Shown here: positions 1 through 4,849 of the stretch, piece by piece
Layout: every line of letters starts with the position of its first letter
Position numbering within the stretch: the stretch's first letter is position 1
NCBI GenBank assembly: GCA_031255815.1
Contig: JAIRRU010000157.1
Coordinates: 1 to 7,611, forward strand
DNA length: 7,611 nucleotides
Reading direction: 5' to 3'
DNA from: Treponema sp.
GTDB taxonomy: Bacteria > Spirochaetota > Spirochaetia > Treponematales > Breznakiellaceae
Made by a program: the position numbers and the translations under genes
Notes under the pieces: model-generated
Told to the model about the DNA's origin: nothing
Databases searched by the model: none
What the model saw: the letters and a program-made list of their open reading frames with translations, nothing else

Positions 1-37
1 TTTCTATGGTTTCCTGTATGTTTATGTTATTTCCCAT
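1..37 (-). CDS. possible N-terminus of a gene leaving the window on the left
   Basis: On the minus strand an ATG at 37 opens a frame that stays open to the window edge and reads MGNNINIQETIE. It lies immediately downstream of a good minus-strand promoter (-10 at 48-53), which argues that some gene starts here. There is no Shine-Dalgarno sequence before this ATG. An alternative is that the real start lies just outside the window: an AGGA at 10-13 (minus-strand reading) would be a reasonable ribosome binding site for a start immediately beyond base 1. Only 12 residues are visible, so no family can be named. Confidence 0.3.
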   Translation of the reverse strand, partial: MGNNINIQETIE

Positions 38-47
38 CCCGGGTTTA

Positions 48-77
48 GTTATAGCATATATTGTTTGTTTATATCAA
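48..77 (-). promoter_or_regulatory. sigma-70-like promoter reading leftward out of the window
   Basis: On the minus strand, TTGATA (72-77) is followed after 18 bases by TATAAC (48-53). These match the -35 and -10 consensus at 5 of 6 positions each. The predicted transcription start is near position 41, only a few bases before the ATG at 37. The stretch lies in an AT-rich region, which raises the chance of a random match, but spacing and both hexamers agree. Confidence 0.5.
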
Positions 78-109
78 GGGAACCGGCTGAATAGTTACCT
101 TTTTTCCTT

Positions 110-139
110 CCTTCTTCGCCTTTGTGCGCCTTCGTGGTT
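110..139 (-). repeat. dispersed 'CACGAAGG'-type intergenic repeat, copy 1
   Basis: The minus strand reads AACCACGAAGGCGC followed by ACAAAGGCGAAGAAGG. It shares the core AACC(A/G)CGAAGG(C/G)GC with a plus-strand copy at 742-770, and a more diverged relative lies at 1678-1702. Short purine-rich arrays of this kind recur between genes in many environmental bacteria. Here the evidence is the internal similarity among three non-coding sites; copy number in the genome cannot be judged from this window. Confidence 0.45.
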
Positions 140-187
140 AAAATTCTTGTTCCCGGTTGTTACTCCTGTCATTCCGGCTCTATATGA

Positions 188-241
188 CGTTTTTGCGGTT
201 ACGATAAAGGAACGCGAAGCGTTCCAGCAACCGCAAAAATG
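188..241. repeat. long two-part hairpin
   Basis: TTTTTGCGGTT (190-200) pairs perfectly with AACCGCAAAAA (229-239), extendable by G-T and C-G pairs at the base. Inside it, GGAACGC (209-215) pairs with GCGTTCC (219-225) around a GAA loop. The two stems are separated by an unequal internal loop (8 bases against 3). It lies between repeat copy 1 and the end of the HAD gene fragment. It could be a REP-like element or part of a small RNA. No terminator-type T run follows the full stem in a way that ties it to an intact gene. Confidence 0.55.
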
Positions 242-273
242 CGGGCGTACTCCATTATTTTTAATAGCATTTG

Positions 274-459
274 TTATTCCAAATTGATATATTTTTTCAA
301 TTCACTTAATCGGCTAATTTCATAAGTTGGTGTAACATCTGTGTTATTTATGTCAGCAAATTTATTAAACCAACAACTGTCAATTTCTGAATTATTTCCG
401 CCTGCTATATCCGCCGAAAGAGAATTACCAATTATAAGAGCCTTGTTCTTATCAATTCC
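274..459 (-). pseudogene. C-terminal fragment of a YjjG-like HAD-superfamily hydrolase
   Basis: The minus-strand frame ending at the TAA at 274-276 reads GIDKNKALIIGNSLSADIAG, then GGNNSEIDSCWFN, and finishes PTYEISRLSELKKYINLE. This is the characteristic end of YjjG-type HAD nucleotidases/phosphatases: motif IV normally reads GDSLxxDI, followed by GG..AGI.TCW.N and a PTYEI..L.EL tail. About 61 residues remain of a family usually about 225-240 long. Motifs I-III, including the nucleophilic aspartate, are absent, and the first Asp of motif IV is Asn. No start codon exists in this frame, and a stop lies upstream at 511-513. The fragment is joined directly to a remnant of another gene (447-560). 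Recognition is by motif pattern, and the fragment cannot be functional. Confidence 0.75.
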
Positions 460-560
460 ATCCAGCCCAGCTGATATGCTATCATTTCTTGCGGAGTACG
501 ATCCGCACCGTCAAAACGTAAATCTTTTTCATTTTCGCTCCTCAATACATCAATTGTGAA
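447..560 (-). pseudogene. internal fragment of a ClbS/DfsB-family (DUF1706) protein
   Basis: In a different minus-strand frame from the HAD remnant, the sequence reads ENEKDLRFDGADRTP, then QEMIAYQLGWMELIR, before running into a stop at 432-434. The segment DRTPxEMxAYQLGWMxLI is the signature of the four-helix-bundle ClbS/DfsB (DUF1706) proteins. The N-terminal helix and everything after the LGW..LI segment are missing, leaving about 38 of roughly 170 residues. In frame, a stop lies upstream at 579-581 and no plausible start precedes the homology. ClbS of Escherichia coli protects against colibactin; most relatives have no known role. The fragment's downstream end overlaps the start of the HAD remnant (about 447-461), so it looks like a deletion joint between two decayed genes. 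Confidence 0.7.
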
Positions 561-661
561 TGTTACTGTTACAATGCTTTAGTCCGGGTGTTATATTTAG
601 CCAAGATGGATTTGTGTTTTTTCCAGAAAATTTGACCGGCATGCCGTCCAACCTGCGTTTC

Positions 662-695
662 AGCGCAAGCAAGGTACCAGGGCCTTACTTGCGCT
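662..695. repeat. stem-loop
   Basis: AGCGCAAG (662-669) pairs with CTTGCGCT (688-695); after one C/A mismatch, AAGG (671-674) pairs with CCTT (683-686), leaving an 8-base loop. No T run follows on either strand, so a rho-independent terminator is unlikely. It may be part of a mobile or REP-type palindrome. Confidence 0.5.
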
Positions 696-741
696 AAAAT
701 GTCTGATACGCCCGCCGATTTACCGGGCTGCCGGGAAATTG

Positions 742-770
742 AACCGCGAAGGGCGCGAACCACACTAAGG
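742..770 (+). repeat. dispersed 'CGAAGG'-type intergenic repeat, copy 2
   Basis: The plus strand reads AACCGCGAAGGGCGC followed by GAACCACACTAAGG. Its first 14 bases match copy 1 (minus strand, 110-139) with two substitutions. It is also similar to the minus-strand sequence at 1678-1702, with 15 of the first 19 aligned bases identical. A small hairpin (772-784) follows directly. Confidence 0.4.
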
Positions 771-905
771 CGGGTTAAAAACCCCTCGGGCTCAAGGCAA
801 TTGAGATGAAGTATCGAAGTTTTCGGCGTAAAAGCTCGCAGTGTTCGTGCGGTTGGCGGCTATCCTTTTATCTATACTTTCAGCCTAATCAGCTTGCCGG
901 GTCTC

Positions 906-1562
906 TTAGCCGGCTTGGAAAAAGGCGGCCAGGGTTTCGGCGATTAGGCGGTGGCCTTGGGCGGAAGGGTGGTTGCTGTGGGACAGCAGGGCGGTGAGGT
1001 CTTCTTTTTTATGCACCCTTTCCCGGAAGGCTTCAAAACTGTCCGCCAGACCCGTCCCGTATTCGCCGGCCAGGCTCCGGATCTGGGCGGCGTGGGATTC
1101 CAGAAGGGACCATTGTTCGTTTCCGGCAAAGAAGGAGGTATCCCAGGAAGGGGTAAGCAGTATCACCTTAACGCTCTTTGCCAGGGCGGCTTCGATCATC
1201 TTCCGCCAGGCCGCTCCGGCCTGCGCCAGCCCCGCCCGGCGGTCATTAAGGCCGTAGTCTATGGTTACCAGATCCGGTTTATGGCAAAGCGCGTCGTCGT
1301 GGAAGCGTTCCGCTCCCCGGGGGGAAGTCTCGCCCCCGATAGCGGTAACAATTACGTTGACGACCGCGAAGGGGAAGCGATCCTTGATAATCCGGTGCAG
1401 CAGGGCGGGATAGGCCTCGAAGGTATTCACAAAGGGGGTGGCAAAGTAACCGGCGGGAACGCTGTGGCCGTGGCAGACGATATTAACGCTGCGGTTATCG
1501 GGCCATTTCTTCCGGAGTTCTTCAGTCAAAGCGTCAAGGTAACGGAGGGTATCGGCAATCAT
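906..1562 (-). CDS. SGNH/GDSL-type hydrolase
   Basis: The 218-residue protein has the block layout of SGNH hydrolases, a family of serine esterases, lipases and carbohydrate deacetylases. Block I is GHS (residues 32-34, Ser34 the presumed nucleophile). Gly76/77 in IGGE fits the block II oxyanion glycine, and GLND (104-107) gives the block III Asn106. NHPSAQGH (197-204) supplies the catalytic His198. The usual Asp three residues before that His is replaced: position 195 is His in LLSHSNHP, so the acid must come from elsewhere or be dispensable. No signal peptide or membrane segment is visible, so it is probably cytoplasmic. The ATG at 1562 was chosen because no SD or longer frame lies upstream and a promoter ends just before it. 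Its stop lies at the edge of the repeat-rich left region. Substrate unknown. Confidence 0.85.
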   Translation of the reverse strand: MIADTLRYLDALTEELRKKWPDNRSVNIVCHGHSVPAGYFATPFVNTFEAYPALLHRIIKDRFPFAVVNVIVTAIGGETSPRGAERFHDDALCHKPDLVTIDYGLNDRRAGLAQAGAAWRKMIEAALAKSVKVILLTPSWDTSFFAGNEQWSLLESHAAQIRSLAGEYGTGLADSFEAFRERVHKKEDLTALLSHSNHPSAQGHRLIAETLAAFFQAG

Positions 1563-1567
1563 GCCTA

Positions 1568-1596
1568 ATCATACCACAGGCGGAAGCCTGTGTTCA
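1568..1596 (-). promoter_or_regulatory. promoter of the SGNH hydrolase gene
   Basis: On the minus strand, TGAACA (1591-1596; 4 of 6 to consensus) is followed after exactly 17 bases by TATGAT (1568-1573; 5 of 6). The -10 ends only five bases before the ATG at 1562, so the transcript would begin at or next to the start codon. The spacer is almost entirely a palindrome (see 1575-1592). Read-through from rpoN-hpf, which ends 197 bases upstream, is an alternative source of transcription. Confidence 0.45.
1575..1592. promoter_or_regulatory. palindrome between -35 and -10, operator candidate
   Basis: CACAGGC (1575-1581) and GCCTGTG (1586-1592) are perfect inverted repeats separated by GGAA. The 18-base element sits almost exactly in the spacer of the SGNH promoter, the classic position for a dimeric repressor site. 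It could instead act as an RNA hairpin in a read-through transcript from rpoN-hpf, because GGAA is a plausible tetraloop. Confidence 0.4.
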
Positions 1597-1604
1597 GCCT
1601 CGCA

Positions 1605-1665
1605 ACAGGCGGCAGGAAGCCGGAAACCCCCCGCGAACAGCGGGGGAGAATACAGGCGGAACGCC
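1605..1665. repeat. cluster of small hairpins with ACAGGCGG repeats
   Basis: ACAGGCGG occurs at 1576-1583, 1605-1612 and 1652-1659, each time followed by a short inverted half. A stronger stem, CCCCCGC/GCGGGGG with loop GAACA, occupies 1628-1646, and GGCG/CGCC with a GAA loop lies at 1655-1665. A five-T run on the minus strand (1671-1675) lies on the hpf side of these stems, so it does not make them a standard terminator. Confidence 0.45.
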
Positions 1666-1677
1666 GGATTAAAAAGC

Positions 1678-1702
1678 CCGTGTTTGTCCGTGCCGTTCGC
1701 GG
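1678..1702 (-). repeat. diverged relative of the dispersed repeat, copy 3
   Basis: The minus strand reads CCGCGAACGGCACGG followed by ACAAACACGG. It resembles copy 2 (744-770) in its first 19 bases (15 identical) and lies in the spacer downstream of hpf. A GCCG/CGGC mini-hairpin with a TTCG loop on the plus strand (1692-1703) overlaps it. Confidence 0.3.
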
Positions 1703-1759
1703 CCGATTCTTCTGCGTTTATCTTGGAGCAAGCGCCGGGGTACGGGCCGCGCCTTCCGA

Positions 1760-2050
1760 TCAGCGTTTTTCTTTTACCTTTTCCTTCTCCTTGGTTATTT
1801 TCTGATCCAGCACGTCCATCAGTTTGTCTATCGCCGGATTAAGATCGAAGTTGCTTTCTTTTACATGTATGGAAACGCCCCAGCGGAAGTTGACCTTCGC
1901 CTCCGCCGTGAACTCTTTGTCTTTGGTTAAGGTTACAAGAAAATCCACAATCATATTCTCCGCGTTGTGGATGCGGGCAATTTTCCGTTCCAGATACTCC
2001 CGCCCCTCGTCCTTCAGGGTGAAATGCACCGCCTTGATGTCAATATTCAT
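1760..2050 (-). CDS. hpf: ribosome hibernation promoting factor, short form (HPF/RaiA family)
   Basis: The 96-residue product begins MNIDIKAVHFTLKDEGREYL and carries the family pattern: an N-terminal beta strand, a helix with E-Y-L-E-R-K-I, and KVNFRWGVSIHVKES in the central beta sheet. A lysine-rich tail follows (KITKEKEKVKEKR), typical of proteins that bind the 30S decoding region. Its length fits the short HPF class, which helps form 100S ribosomes in stationary phase and lacks the C-terminal dimerisation domain of long HPF. The gene follows rpoN after 35 bases on the same strand, with a strong AGGAGG site five bases before the ATG, so it is co-transcribed with sigma-54. The rpoN-hpf order is conserved in many bacteria; the ptsN/hprK genes that often come next are absent here. 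Confidence 0.92.
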   Translation of the reverse strand: MNIDIKAVHFTLKDEGREYLERKIARIHNAENMIVDFLVTLTKDKEFTAEAKVNFRWGVSIHVKESNFDLNPAIDKLMDVLDQKITKEKEKVKEKR

Positions 2051-2061
2051 ACTTGCCTCCT
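2051..2061 (-). promoter_or_regulatory. strong Shine-Dalgarno site of hpf
   Basis: The minus strand reads AGGAGGCAAGT immediately before the hpf ATG, a perfect anti-16S match at ideal spacing. It shows that this genome uses canonical SD initiation for genes inside operons, in contrast to several neighbouring genes with no SD. Confidence 0.8.
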
Positions 2062-2085
2062 ACAGTTTTACTATCCGAATATGCC

Positions 2086-3498
2086 TCAACGGGCATACGA
2101 AGAACCCAGATCAAGCTCCCCCCGGTATTTGGCTACCGTGCGCCTGGCCAGGCTTATTCCCCGCTTTGCCAGGAGTTCCGCTATCTTCCTGTCCGAAAGG
2201 TTCCCCCTTTCCCCGGCGATGATTTCCCGGATAACTTCCTTGACTCCCTCCTTGGAGTATTTGGAACCCCGCGAACCGGCGCCGCTTATCGAATTGGTAA
2301 AGAAATAGCGGAGTTCGAAGATGCCCCATTCGGTTTCCATGTATTTTCCGTTGGCGGTACGGGATACGGTGGTTTCGTGGACATCCAGTTCCTGGGCGAT
2401 ATCCCCCAGGGTAAGGGGGGAAAGGTGCTTGGGGCCGTTGGTAAAAAAGGAACGCTGAAATTCCACTATGGCCCGGGAAACCTTCAAAAGCGTGTGGTTC
2501 CGGCGGTTCACCGACTGAATGAACCAGCGGGCCTCCCGTATGTTCTCCCGGACAAAATCCCGGGTTACCCGTTCCTCTCCGGCACTGTCTTTTCCGCCCT
2601 CTCTCCCGGCGCCCCGTTTCGGCTTTACCGCCAGCTTCATGAAAAAGGGGTTGATTCCCAATACCGGAATCTCCTCGCCGTTCAGGATGAGGGCAAATTC
2701 CCCCTCCTTTCTGACCACCTGCACGTCGGGAACAACGTAGCGCGTTTCTCCGGAGGAAAAGCGCCTGCCGGGGAAGGGGGAAAGCTCCCGGATCCGTTCC
2801 AGCAGGAGACACAGCTCCGCCTCGGAACGGTTGAGCTTTCTGGCAACCTCGGCTGTCTTTCCCCGATCCAGGGGTTCCAGGTAAGCCAGGAGTTCCTCCG
2901 CCTCCGGGGGGATATCGGGGCGGAGCCCTATCTGCACCCGGAGGGATTCCAGGTAGCCTTCGGTGCAGGTTCCCTGGGGATCCAGGGAACGGACCAGCTC
3001 CAGGGCCTCCCCCAGCCGGGCCGGGGCCGGATCGCCGGGCTTTTCGCTGAAAAGCAGCTTTACCTGTTCCTTGTGGAAGCCGTCGGCGTCCAGGTTCCGG
3101 ATCAGGGTTTCGCAGATCCGGCGCATATCCCCGTCCAGGGCTTCCAGCTGGAGCTGCCAGAGCAGATGTTCCTGAAGGGTTTCCGGCCGGGTAAGGATGC
3201 CTTCGATGAAGCGCTGCTTTTCGTCAGCGGCTTCCTCAGCCCCCCGGCGGGCAAAGCCGGAATCGGAAGCGGTTTCAAAATAATCGTCTTCTTCCCGGCG
3301 GGCGGAGCTTACCGCGGCGTCCAGCGAAACGGTGGTACGATCCTCAACTATCTCCAGAGCGGGGTTCCGCTCAATCTCCTCTTCTATCTTTTCCCGCAAG
3401 TCCGCAATGGGAAGCTCCATCAGCTTGATGGCCTGATAGAGCTGGGGATTCATCCTGAGCCGTTGTTCCTGAATGAACGAGGGACGCTGCAACTGCAT
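2086..3498 (-). CDS. rpoN: RNA polymerase sigma-54 factor
   Basis: The 470-residue protein has the full sigma-54 layout. Region I (1-50) is MQLQRPSFIQEQRLRMNPQL, continuing through QAIKLMELPIADL and ERNPALEI; it contacts enhancer-binding ATPases. An acidic region II (about 50-90) and the core-binding domain follow. A helix-turn-helix, TLGDIAQELDVHETTVSRT (363-381), continues with NGKYMETEWGIFELRYFF. The RpoN box ARRTVAKYR (451-459), which reads the -24 element, is intact, with Gly instead of the usual Glu at the next position. The length is normal (about 470-480). The ATG at 3498 was chosen over a TTG at 3513 because GGGAG lies eight bases upstream of it and region I normally starts here. The gene heads an operon with hpf. 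Targets are not visible: no convincing TGGCAC-N5-TTGC site lies before any gene in this window. Confidence 0.96.
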   Translation of the reverse strand: MQLQRPSFIQEQRLRMNPQLYQAIKLMELPIADLREKIEEEIERNPALEIVEDRTTVSLDAAVSSARREEDDYFETASDSGFARRGAEEAADEKQRFIEGILTRPETLQEHLLWQLQLEALDGDMRRICETLIRNLDADGFHKEQVKLLFSEKPGDPAPARLGEALELVRSLDPQGTCTEGYLESLRVQIGLRPDIPPEAEELLAYLEPLDRGKTAEVARKLNRSEAELCLLLERIRELSPFPGRRFSSGETRYVVPDVQVVRKEGEFALILNGEEIPVLGINPFFMKLAVKPKRGAGREGGKDSAGEERVTRDFVRENIREARWFIQSVNRRNHTLLKVSRAIVEFQRSFFTNGPKHLSPLTLGDIAQELDVHETTVSRTANGKYMETEWGIFELRYFFTNSISGAGSRGSKYSKEGVKEVIREIIAGERGNLSDRKIAELLAKRGISLARRTVAKYRGELDLGSSYAR

Positions 3499-3507
3499 GA
3501 AAAATAC

Positions 3508-3530
3508 TCCCAAAATCCATCATAACATTA
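3508..3530 (-). promoter_or_regulatory. rpoN ribosome binding site and candidate -10
   Basis: GGGAG (3508-3512, minus strand) lies eight bases before the rpoN ATG. Just upstream is TATGAT (3519-3524), a 5 of 6 match to -10, without a clear -35 at standard spacing. An alternative pairing is TTTCCA (3548-3553) with TAATGT (3525-3530), 17 bases apart. Either gives a short leader of about 14-20 bases. The SD is secure; the promoter is tentative. Confidence 0.4.
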
Positions 3531-3587
3531 AAAGGCCGTAAATACCATGGAAATCTTCCGGATACGGCCGGGCGCGCGGGCCCCGGG

Positions 3588-3682
3588 GGAGGCCGGGAAA
3601 AGGCCCTTTCCCGGAGCCGGGCGGCTTCGCCCGCGGCGGAGGGTTCCGGAGGAGGCCGGGTGAAGGCCCTCCCGGAACCTCC
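3588..3682. repeat. GC-rich duplicated palindromic element between rpoN and the DUF2974 gene
   Basis: GGAGGCCGGG..AAGGCCCT followed by CCCGGA.CC occurs twice, at 3588-3618 and 3651-3679, with few differences. The second copy is nested in a long hairpin: 3638-3657 pairs with 3665-3682 apart from single-base bulges, leaving the loop GGGTGAA. Between the copies, CGGGCG (3618-3623) pairs with CGCCCG (3628-3633) around GCTT. In the first copy, GGGAAA pairs with TTTCCC. The block lies between divergent genes, so it is not an obvious terminator. It could be a palindromic repeat family or a binding region shared by both promoters. Confidence 0.6.
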
Positions 3683-3701
3683 CGGCAAGACCGGATTGCG
3701 C

Positions 3702-3707
3702 TATACT
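3702..3707 (+). promoter_or_regulatory. -10-like hexamer next to the DUF2974 start
   Basis: TATACT lies eight bases before the ATG at 3716, so transcription would start one or two bases before the start codon. No -35 of good quality is present at 16-18 bases; that space is taken by the end of the long hairpin. The upstream sequence has only a weak GAG as ribosome binding site. Confidence 0.3.
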
Positions 3708-3715
3708 TGAGATCC

Positions 3716-4849
3716 ATGGCAAACATATTCGACTATATCGCCTGGCGGGGGGATCTGAGTTTCAGGAACGCTCCCTTCAACCCGGTGGACAATATCATCC
3801 TTACCCACGCCGCCTATTTTCCCTTTGACGGCATAGTGCCGGGGCCGGAGGAAAAGGGCGGCCTTAGCTTCGCGGAGGCGGCGAAACAGGCGGCGTCATT
3901 GCTGGAACGGGACAGCGGCGCTTTCGGCGAAAAGCTGATATTCAAGGACGATCTCGCCCTGCTTGCCGAGCTGGGGGCCTCGGGACGTTACGGGGGTCTT
4001 GAGCTTGCCGCTTACGTGAACCAGATAGATCTGAACGCGGAAAAACAGTTTTCCGCCCTGACCATCCTTTTCCAGGACAAGAGGGCGCTTGTCAGTTACC
4101 GGGGAACGGATAACACCCTTGTCGGCTGGAAAGAGGATTTTAACATGAGTTTTAGCGCGGCCATCCCGGCCCAGATCGAAGCGGCGGCCTATCTGGAAAG
4201 GGCGGCCGCCCGCGTCCGGGGGCCCCTGCGGGTGGGGGGGCATTCCAAAGGGGGCAACCTGGCGATCTACGCCGCGGCCTTCTGCGACACGAAGATCCGC
4301 CGCCGGATCAAGGCGGTCTACAGCAACGACGCGCCGGGCTTTAGCAAAGCGGTAATCTCCAGCCCCGGCTACCGGGCGATCAGCGGGAGAATACACTCCT
4401 TTGTCCCCCAGTCGTCGGTAGTAGGAATGTTATTCGAACACGAGGAAGACTACACGGTAGTCAGGAGCGCCCAGACCGGGCTTATGCAGCACGATGTCTA
4501 CTCATGGCAGGTTACCCGGGATGACGTGGAACGCCTCGACCGGGTCACCGAGGGAAGCCGCTTTATGGACAGAACCCTTAAGGAATGGATCGGCGGCCTA
4601 AGCCGGGAGGAACTGCGGCGGTTTACCGACACCCTGTACAGCATACTCAGCTCCACCCGGGCGGACTCCCTGCCCAAACTCAGCTCAAGCTGGCTCAAAA
4701 ACGCCGGCCGTATGATACATACTTTCAACGATATTGACGAACCCACCAGGGAACTTGTCCGCAAAACCCTGGCCGCCCTGTTCCGGGCGGCGAGGAACAA
4801 TATCACTACTCTGCTGCCGGGGAAGGGAAAGGCGGAGGATAAAGGGTAA
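3716..4849 (+). CDS. DUF2974 (Mbeg1-like) alpha/beta-hydrolase
   Basis: The 377-residue protein matches the DUF2974 pattern: NIFDYIAWRGDLSF at the start, DNIILTHAAYFPFDG (25-39), RGTDNTLVGWKEDFNMSF (129-146), and a nucleophile elbow GHSKGGNLAIYAA (175-187) with Ser177 as the likely nucleophile. SNDAPGF (203-209, Asp205) and MQHDVYSW (257-264, His259) could complete a catalytic triad. The fold is lipase-like; the substrate of the family is not known to me. No signal peptide is visible. A TTG nine bases upstream could extend the protein by three residues, but the ATG begins the conserved N-terminus. The gene stands alone on the plus strand, divergent from rpoN and convergent with the deacylase gene, whose 3' end it overlaps by 165 bases. 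Confidence 0.85.
   Translation: MANIFDYIAWRGDLSFRNAPFNPVDNIILTHAAYFPFDGIVPGPEEKGGLSFAEAAKQAASLLERDSGAFGEKLIFKDDLALLAELGASGRYGGLELAAYVNQIDLNAEKQFSALTILFQDKRALVSYRGTDNTLVGWKEDFNMSFSAAIPAQIEAAAYLERAAARVRGPLRVGGHSKGGNLAIYAAAFCDTKIRRRIKAVYSNDAPGFSKAVISSPGYRAISGRIHSFVPQSSVVGMLFEHEEDYTVVRSAQTGLMQHDVYSWQVTRDDVERLDRVTEGSRFMDRTLKEWIGGLSREELRRFTDTLYSILSSTRADSLPKLSSSWLKNAGRMIHTFNDIDEPTRELVRKTLAALFRAARNNITTLLPGKGKAEDKG

Larger units (their letters stand above)
579..905. other. non-coding stretch with hairpins and a repeat copy; no intact gene
   Basis: No recognisable protein is encoded here on either strand. The region carries a 10-base perfect palindrome CGGCATGCCG at 637-646, a stem-loop at 662-695, repeat copy 2 at 742-770, and a small hairpin GGGTT/AACCC at 772-784. 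Short open frames exist on both strands (for example minus 569-763), but they have no convincing ribosome binding site or family resemblance. Base composition shifts here from AT-rich on the left to GC-rich on the right, consistent with a boundary between decayed and resident DNA. Confidence 0.5.

Noticed and set aside
483..543. Minus-strand mini-ORF with SD-like GAGGAG and ATG (MKKIYVLTVRIVLRKK)
   Set aside because: It overlaps the ClbS remnant in another frame. The SD resemblance is explained by the fragment's own Glu/Arg codons, and 16 residues carry no other support.
6..559. Plus-strand open frames at 6-287 and 341-559
   Set aside because: The first runs through a repeat and a hairpin, and the second is antisense to the HAD and ClbS remnants that give real homology on the minus strand.
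569..763. A 64-codon minus-strand open frame
   Set aside because: It crosses the stem-loop at 662-695 and part of a repeat, has no recognisable domain, and its plus-strand counterpart is just as open. It is more likely repeat DNA than a gene.
951..1568. A 205-codon plus-strand open frame
   Set aside because: It is antisense to the SGNH hydrolase, which has clear family motifs; the plus-strand product resembles nothing.
2053..3525. A 490-codon open frame on the plus strand
   Set aside because: It lies wholly opposite rpoN, whose minus-strand product is unmistakable sigma-54. The plus-strand translation has no family character and is a by-product of high GC and codon bias.
3511..3726. Three overlapping minus-strand frames rich in Pro, Gly and Arg in the GC block upstream of rpoN
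   Set aside because: They are translations of the palindromic GC-rich repeat, of a composition expected from such DNA, without an SD or conserved features.
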